Shown here one piece after another: positions 7,501 to 9,687 of a stretch of 9,687 nt of DNA. Both the position numbers and the translations under genes were made by a program. The stretch is from Paracoccaceae bacterium. Lineage in GTDB: Bacteria; Pseudomonadota; Alphaproteobacteria; Rhodobacterales; Rhodobacteraceae. Position 1 is the first letter of the stretch, and the number at the start of each line of letters is the position of its first letter. The DNA is taken from positions 1 through 9,687 of the forward strand of contig RGAJ01000046.1 of the NCBI GenBank assembly GCA_009920225.1. The letters are read 5' to 3'. Below the pieces are notes generated by a model. That model was not told where the DNA came from and ran no database searches. It worked only from the letters and a program-made list of their open reading frames with translations.

Positions 7501-7975
7501 GGGGCGCCATCGCACCTATGGTCCTGTGCGCACATTGCCCACCCGCACCTTCTTTTACGGAATGGAACCAGGCGAAGAAATCAGCGTTGAAATCGATCCC
7601 GGTAAGACGATGGAAATTCGCTTGCAAGCGGTTGGCGAAACTCTCGACGATGGCGAGGTCAAAGTGTTCTTTGAACTCAACGGCCAACCCCGCGTGATCC
7701 GCGTGCCAAACCGTTTGGTCAAATCGCAAACGGCGGCAAAGCCCAAGGCCGAACATGCCAACCCCAACCATCTGGGCGCCCCAATGCCCGGCGTTGTGGC
7801 CTCAATCGGGGTGCATGTGGGCCAACAGGTGCACGAAGGTGATCTGCTCTTGACCATCGAAGCGATGAAAATGGAAACGGGCATCCACGCCGAACGCGCC
7901 GCCACGATCAAGGCGGTCTATGTCACCGCAGGTGCCCAAATCGATGCAAAAGATTTGCTGATCGAATTCGAATAA
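4538..7975 (+). CDS. pyc: Pyruvate carboxylase
   Basis: Biotin enzyme converting pyruvate, bicarbonate and ATP to oxaloacetate, the anaplerotic supply of the TCA cycle. At 1145 residues it is a complete single-chain enzyme. Biotin carboxylase domain about 1-460: N-terminal KILIANRGEIA, ATP-grasp glycine-rich loop GGGGRGM (165-171), NPRVQVEHT with R296. Carboxyltransferase domain about 530-800: DTTMRDGHQS (D542), KDMAGL with the carboxylated metal-site lysine K710, and metal ligands in HFHTH (H739, H741). The linking PC-tetramerisation region follows, then the biotinyl domain with AMKMET, biotinylated on K1111 (codon 7868-7870), close to the C-terminus. The ATG at 4538 has GGAG nine bases upstream. 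It is monocistronic: its own terminator follows 28 bases after the stop and an AT-rich regulated spacer precedes it. No key residue is missing. Confidence 0.97.
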   Translation: MPDFKKILIANRGEIAIRIMRAANEMGKKTVAIYAEEDKLSLHRFKADEAYRIGKGMGPVQAYLSIDEIIRVARECGADAIHPGYGLLSENPNFVDACAANGITFIGPKADTMRALGDKASARKVAVAAGVPVIPATEVLGNDMDAIRAEAAEIGFPLMLKASWGGGGRGMRPIYNAEELADKVLEGRREAEAAFGNGEGYLEKMITRARHVEVQILGDKHGSIYHLWERDCSVQRRNQKVVERAPAPYLSQEQREHICDLGRRICAHVNYECAGTVEFLMDMDSGEFYFIEVNPRVQVEHTVTEEVTGIDIVQAQILIAEGKTLTEATGKADQSEITLHGHALQTRVTTEDPQNNFIPDYGRITAYRSATGMGIRLDGGTAYSGGVITRYYDSLLVKVTAWAPTPEKAILRMDRALREFRIRGVATNIAFVENLLKHPTFLSNEYTTKFIDDTPELFQFKKRRDRGTKVLTYIADITVNGHPETAGRPAPSPDARDPRAPAHGDQMSYGTRNLLEQKGPKAVADWMLKQKQLLITDTTMRDGHQSLLATRMRSIDMIKAAPAYAANLPQLFSVECWGGATFDVAYRFLQECPWQRLRDLRAAMPNLMTQMLLRASNGVGYTNYPDNVVQSFVTEAAKGIDVFRVFDSLNWVENMRVAMDAVIAADKICEGTICYTGDILNPDRAKYDLHYYVKMGQDLRDAGAHVLGLKDMAGLLKPAAARKLIKTLKEEVGLPIHFHTHDTSGIAAATILAAAEAGVDAVDAAMDAFSGGTSQPCLGSIVEALRHTDRDTGLDIEHIRAMSDYWEQVRHQYTAFESGLDAPASEVYLHEMPGGQFTNLKAQARSMGLEDRWHEVARTYSDVNQMFGDIVKVTPSSKVVGDMALMMVAQNLTRAQVEDPKTEVAFPDSVIDMMRGNLGQPHGGFPEKIVQKVLKGEQPNLDRPGKHLAPVDLEKTRAELSKDLEGMKIDDEDLNGYLMYPKVFLDYMGRHRTYGPVRTLPTRTFFYGMEPGEEISVEIDPGKTMEIRLQAVGETLDDGEVKVFFELNGQPRVIRVPNRLVKSQTAAKPKAEHANPNHLGAPMPGVVASIGVHVGQQVHEGDLLLTIEAMKMETGIHAERAATIKAVYVTAGAQIDAKDLLIEFE

Positions 7976-8003
7976 TCTTTCATCTTTGCAAAAATACTCA
8001 AAT

Positions 8004-8037
8004 CCCAACCGTGCCACACGCGGTTGGGGTTTTTATT
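8004..8037 (+). terminator. Rho-independent terminator of pyc
   Basis: Perfect eight-base stem CCCAACCG (8004-8011) / CGGTTGGG (8021-8028) with a nine-base loop, followed by GTTTTTATTT. It lies 28 bases after the pyruvate carboxylase stop codon. A short A-rich run precedes the stem. Confidence 0.85.
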
Positions 8038-8094
8038 TACCACCACCTCCGCAGGTATCGACGAAAAAATTTAACAAGCAGAGCATTTTACCCC

Positions 8095-8123
8095 TTGCAG
8101 CTGCGGGAAAATATTTCTAAACA
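8095..8123 (+). promoter_or_regulatory. Candidate promoter of tRNA-Gly
   Basis: TTGCAG (8095-8100) and TAAACA (8118-8123) are separated by 17 bases, placing a start of transcription near 8130, about ten bases before the tRNA. The elements match the consensus only partly. The intact pyc terminator upstream makes an independent tRNA promoter necessary. Confidence 0.4.
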
Positions 8124-8140
8124 CCCCTCACCCAAAGGAA

Positions 8141-8215
8141 GCGGGCGTAGCTCAGGGGTAGAGCATAACCTTGCCAAGGTTAGGGTCGGGCGTTCGAATC
8201 GCCTCGCCCGCTCCA
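8141..8215 (+). tRNA. tRNA-Gly(GCC)
   Basis: Complete cloverleaf. The acceptor stem GCGGGCG (8141-8147) pairs with CGCCCGC (8205-8211), followed by discriminator T and an encoded CCA (8213-8215). The D arm is GCTC/GAGC (8150-8164). The anticodon stem TAACC/GGTTA encloses the loop TTGCCAA with anticodon GCC (8173-8175), which reads GGC and GGU glycine codons. The T arm GGGCG/CGCCT encloses TTCGAAT. It stands alone, with no sign of an integrated element at its 3' end within the window. Confidence 0.97.
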
Positions 8216-8245
8216 ATTTTCAAACTTAGTGATGTAAAACAATGA

Positions 8246-8266
8246 ATTGCCCCCTGAGGGGCCAAT
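8246..8266. terminator. Hairpin between convergent tRNA-Gly and deacetylase genes
   Basis: ATTG-C-CCCC-TGA-GGGG-C-CAAT forms a stem of four plus four pairs around one C-C mismatch; a shifted five-pair form GCCCC/GGGGC is also possible. It lies between the tRNA end (8215) and the stop of the minus-strand deacetylase (8277). On the minus strand it is followed by the fairly T-rich ATTCATTGTTTTAC; on the plus strand no T run follows, so it is a weak or mainly minus-strand terminator. Confidence 0.5.
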
Positions 8267-8276
8267 CACTTTGGCA

Positions 8277-9299
8277 TCACACGCGTCCAAACCCCGTCAA
8301 CACACTGGTTAAGTTATGCCCCAAGGCCTCTGACAGATATCCGCCCTCTTGTACGAACAAAGTGGGCAGTTTCATCGCCGCAATCGCCGCGCCAATCCGC
8401 GCAAATCCCGGTGTTGTGATCGCCAATCCTTTCAACGGATCATTCTCATACGCATCAAGGCCCAGCGCCACGACAATCACATCGGCTCCAAAATTCCGGA
8501 TGGCGTGCAGCCCATGGGACAATGCCTCAAGATAGACATCATCACCCGTCCCGCGCGCCAAAGGAATGTTCAGGTTATACCCCAACCCACGCCCCTGCCC
8601 GCGTTCTTGGGCATGGCCCCAAAAGAACGGATAAAACCGTTCAGGATCTGCATGCAAAGACACGGTCAAAACGTCATCGCGGTCATAGAAAATCCCTTGC
8701 GTGCCGTTTCCATGATGCACATCGACATCCAATATCACCGTGCGCAGCCCCCGCGCGGTCAATTCCTGCGTTGCAATCGCGGAATTGTTCAAAAAACAAA
8801 ACCCCGCCGCCAAATCCGCAAACGCGTGATGTCCGGGTGGGCGCGACAAGACATAGGCACATTCGTCCCCCTCTGCGATCATCATCGCACCCGTGATCGC
8901 GGATTGCGCAGACCAATAGGCCGACACCCATGTGTGCTCTCCGATGGGGCAGGCTGTGTCTCCTTGGTGGTATCCCGCTTGGCCTACGGCAGATTTCGGA
9001 TAACTGTCTGCGCGCGACGTGGGATGGACATTTGGAATAACCTCTTCGCCGCCGCCCTCTATATGCTGCCAACGGGGATAAATCGTTTGCAAGAACTGCA
9101 AATATTGCGGCGTATGGATTGCGGCTATGGGGCCCATTCCGTGATCCGAGGGTTCTATAAACGTGGCGCCTGCGGCCTTAGCACCGTCGCTGAGAACCTC
9201 AACCCGACGGGGTTGTTCGGGGTTCGCTTTGACTTGGCCACTGGCCATAAAATACTTGGGATCATGAAGATGTTGGCGGGGATCCAAAATAGCTTTCAT
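8277..9299 (-). CDS. Acetylpolyamine amidohydrolase / class II histone deacetylase-like zinc hydrolase
   Basis: Zinc-dependent deacetylase of the arginase/deacetylase fold. Residue numbers count the upstream GTG as 1; subtract one for the ATG start. Visible motifs are RPPGHHA with the catalytic histidine pair H158/H159, DVDVHHGNGTQ with zinc ligands D194 and H196, GLDAYENDP with the third ligand D283, and EGGYL with the transition-state tyrosine Y322. The overall pattern and length (about 340 aa) match bacterial acetylpolyamine amidohydrolases such as the Mycoplana ramosa enzyme, which release acetate from acetylated putrescine, cadaverine or spermidine. The substrate here is inferred, and other small acetylated amides are possible. 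The ATG at 9299 has GAGG eight bases upstream and is preferred to the GTG at 9302. It is divergent from a GMC oxidoreductase with a 146-base spacer. No signal peptide is seen, so it is likely cytoplasmic. Confidence 0.9.
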   Translation of the reverse strand: MKAILDPRQHLHDPKYFMASGQVKANPEQPRRVEVLSDGAKAAGATFIEPSDHGMGPIAAIHTPQYLQFLQTIYPRWQHIEGGGEEVIPNVHPTSRADSYPKSAVGQAGYHQGDTACPIGEHTWVSAYWSAQSAITGAMMIAEGDECAYVLSRPPGHHAFADLAAGFCFLNNSAIATQELTARGLRTVILDVDVHHGNGTQGIFYDRDDVLTVSLHADPERFYPFFWGHAQERGQGRGLGYNLNIPLARGTGDDVYLEALSHGLHAIRNFGADVIVVALGLDAYENDPLKGLAITTPGFARIGAAIAAMKLPTLFVQEGGYLSEALGHNLTSVLTGFGRV

Positions 9300-9312
9300 C
9301 ACAACGTCCTCT

Positions 9313-9330
9313 TTGTGCTGCTTTGCACAA
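9313..9330. promoter_or_regulatory. Inverted repeat TTGTGC-N6-GCACAA abutting the deacetylase ribosome binding site
   Basis: Perfect six-base arms TTGTGC (9313-9318) and GCACAA (9325-9330) around TGCTTT. On the minus strand the repeat ends exactly where the AGAGGA ribosome binding site of the deacetylase gene begins (9313-9308). It may be an operator for a dimeric regulator of the divergent pair, or an mRNA hairpin next to the ribosome binding site. Confidence 0.45.
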
Positions 9331-9445
9331 CCCTGCCCATTCAGGTTTTATTTGTAAACACCGAATTCCAAATCACGCCTCAGCCTCTTGAAGTTCAACA
9401 TGAAATAGGTTTGCATGCCGACAACACCCAAGAGAAGGGCAAAAA

Positions 9446-9687
9446 ATGCAGGCAGATTTTATCATCATTGGCGGCGGATCAGCAGGATGCGTGTTGGCAA
9501 ATCGTCTGTCAGAAGACCCAAGAACCAGTGTGATCTTGATCGAAGCGGGCGGCCAAGACCGCAATCCATTGATCCATATCCCTGCAGGCTATATCAAAAC
9601 CATGGTCAATCCGTCGATCAATTGGATGTTCAAATCTGAACCCGAACCAAACACCCACGGCCGCGCGATTGATTTTCCGCGTGGCAA
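9446..9687 (+). CDS. GMC-family FAD-dependent oxidoreductase (choline or alcohol dehydrogenase-like), N-terminal part, cut by the window edge
   Basis: The first 80 codons of a glucose-methanol-choline family flavoenzyme, truncated by the right window edge. The FAD-binding dinucleotide fold is clear: FIIIGGGSAGCVLANRLS with GxGxxG at G9-G14 and the ribose-binding acid E33 in VILIEAGG. Then comes the family's INWMFKSEPEP region and the start of the first GMC signature, FPRGK, where the window ends. The ATG at 9446 has GAAGGG six bases upstream. The family oxidises alcohols, including choline to betaine aldehyde (BetA), but the substrate cannot be assigned from this fragment. It is divergent from the deacetylase; the spacer has no clear sigma-70 promoter. 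Confidence 0.92.
   Translation, partial: MQADFIIIGGGSAGCVLANRLSEDPRTSVILIEAGGQDRNPLIHIPAGYIKTMVNPSINWMFKSEPEPNTHGRAIDFPRG

Noticed and set aside
8011..8229. 72-codon plus-strand frame after pyc
   Set aside because: It begins inside the pyc terminator and runs through the tRNA-Gly gene.
8141..8300. tRNA-Gly as an integration site for a mobile element
   Set aside because: No integrase, no repeated tRNA 3' end and no foreign-looking genes in the window.
8349..9533. 394-codon plus-strand frame
   Set aside because: It is the antisense of the deacetylase and then runs into the start of the GMC oxidoreductase in a different frame; the catalytic motifs are all on the other strand or in the other frame.
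1..9687. A new defence or toxin-antitoxin system
   Set aside because: The helicase is a standard UvrD/PcrA housekeeping type, and no nuclease, toxin or other defence partner is encoded nearby.

Overview
The window looks like chromosomal DNA of a marine alphaproteobacterium, most likely a Rhodobacteraceae (roseobacter-group) relative. This rests on remembered family resemblance of the UvrD/PcrA-type helicase, the pyruvate carboxylase and the acetylpolyamine amidohydrolase-like protein, on an alphaproteobacterial-type SOS box (GTTC-N7-GTTC), and on the moderate GC with AT-rich intergenic spacers. No database search was possible, so the lineage is an inference.

Layout. On the minus strand, reading from about 4284 down to 24: a UvrD/PcrA-type ATP-dependent helicase (4167 to 1825, with an SOS box just upstream); a small unrecognised protein (about 1704 to 1276); and, 15 bases after it, an RTX calcium-binding repeat protein (1260 to 24) that is split by a one-base insertion in a run of seven Gs. 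On the plus strand: a full-length pyruvate carboxylase (4538-7975), its terminator, and a tRNA-Gly(GCC) (8141-8215). Then a minus-strand acetylpolyamine amidohydrolase / class II histone deacetylase-like protein (9299 to 8277) faces a plus-strand GMC-family FAD oxidoreductase that runs off the right edge (9446 onward).

How the parts relate. Helicase and pyruvate carboxylase are divergent and share a 370-base AT-rich spacer with several inverted repeats, including a striking pair of TGATCACAA-type boxes. The small unknown gene and the RTX gene probably form a transcription unit. The RTX protein is almost wholly one uninterrupted beta-roll of 34 nonapeptides followed by a C-terminal region that looks like a type I secretion signal. 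The extra G separates the repeats from that signal, so as sequenced the product could not be exported. Slippage of the G tract would switch it on, although a sequencing error or a decayed gene would look identical.

I found no CRISPR array, insertion sequence, prophage or recognisable defence system. The most interesting items are the possible phase-variable RTX gene with its unknown partner, the SOS box that also settles the helicase start, and the operator-like repeats in the two divergent spacers.
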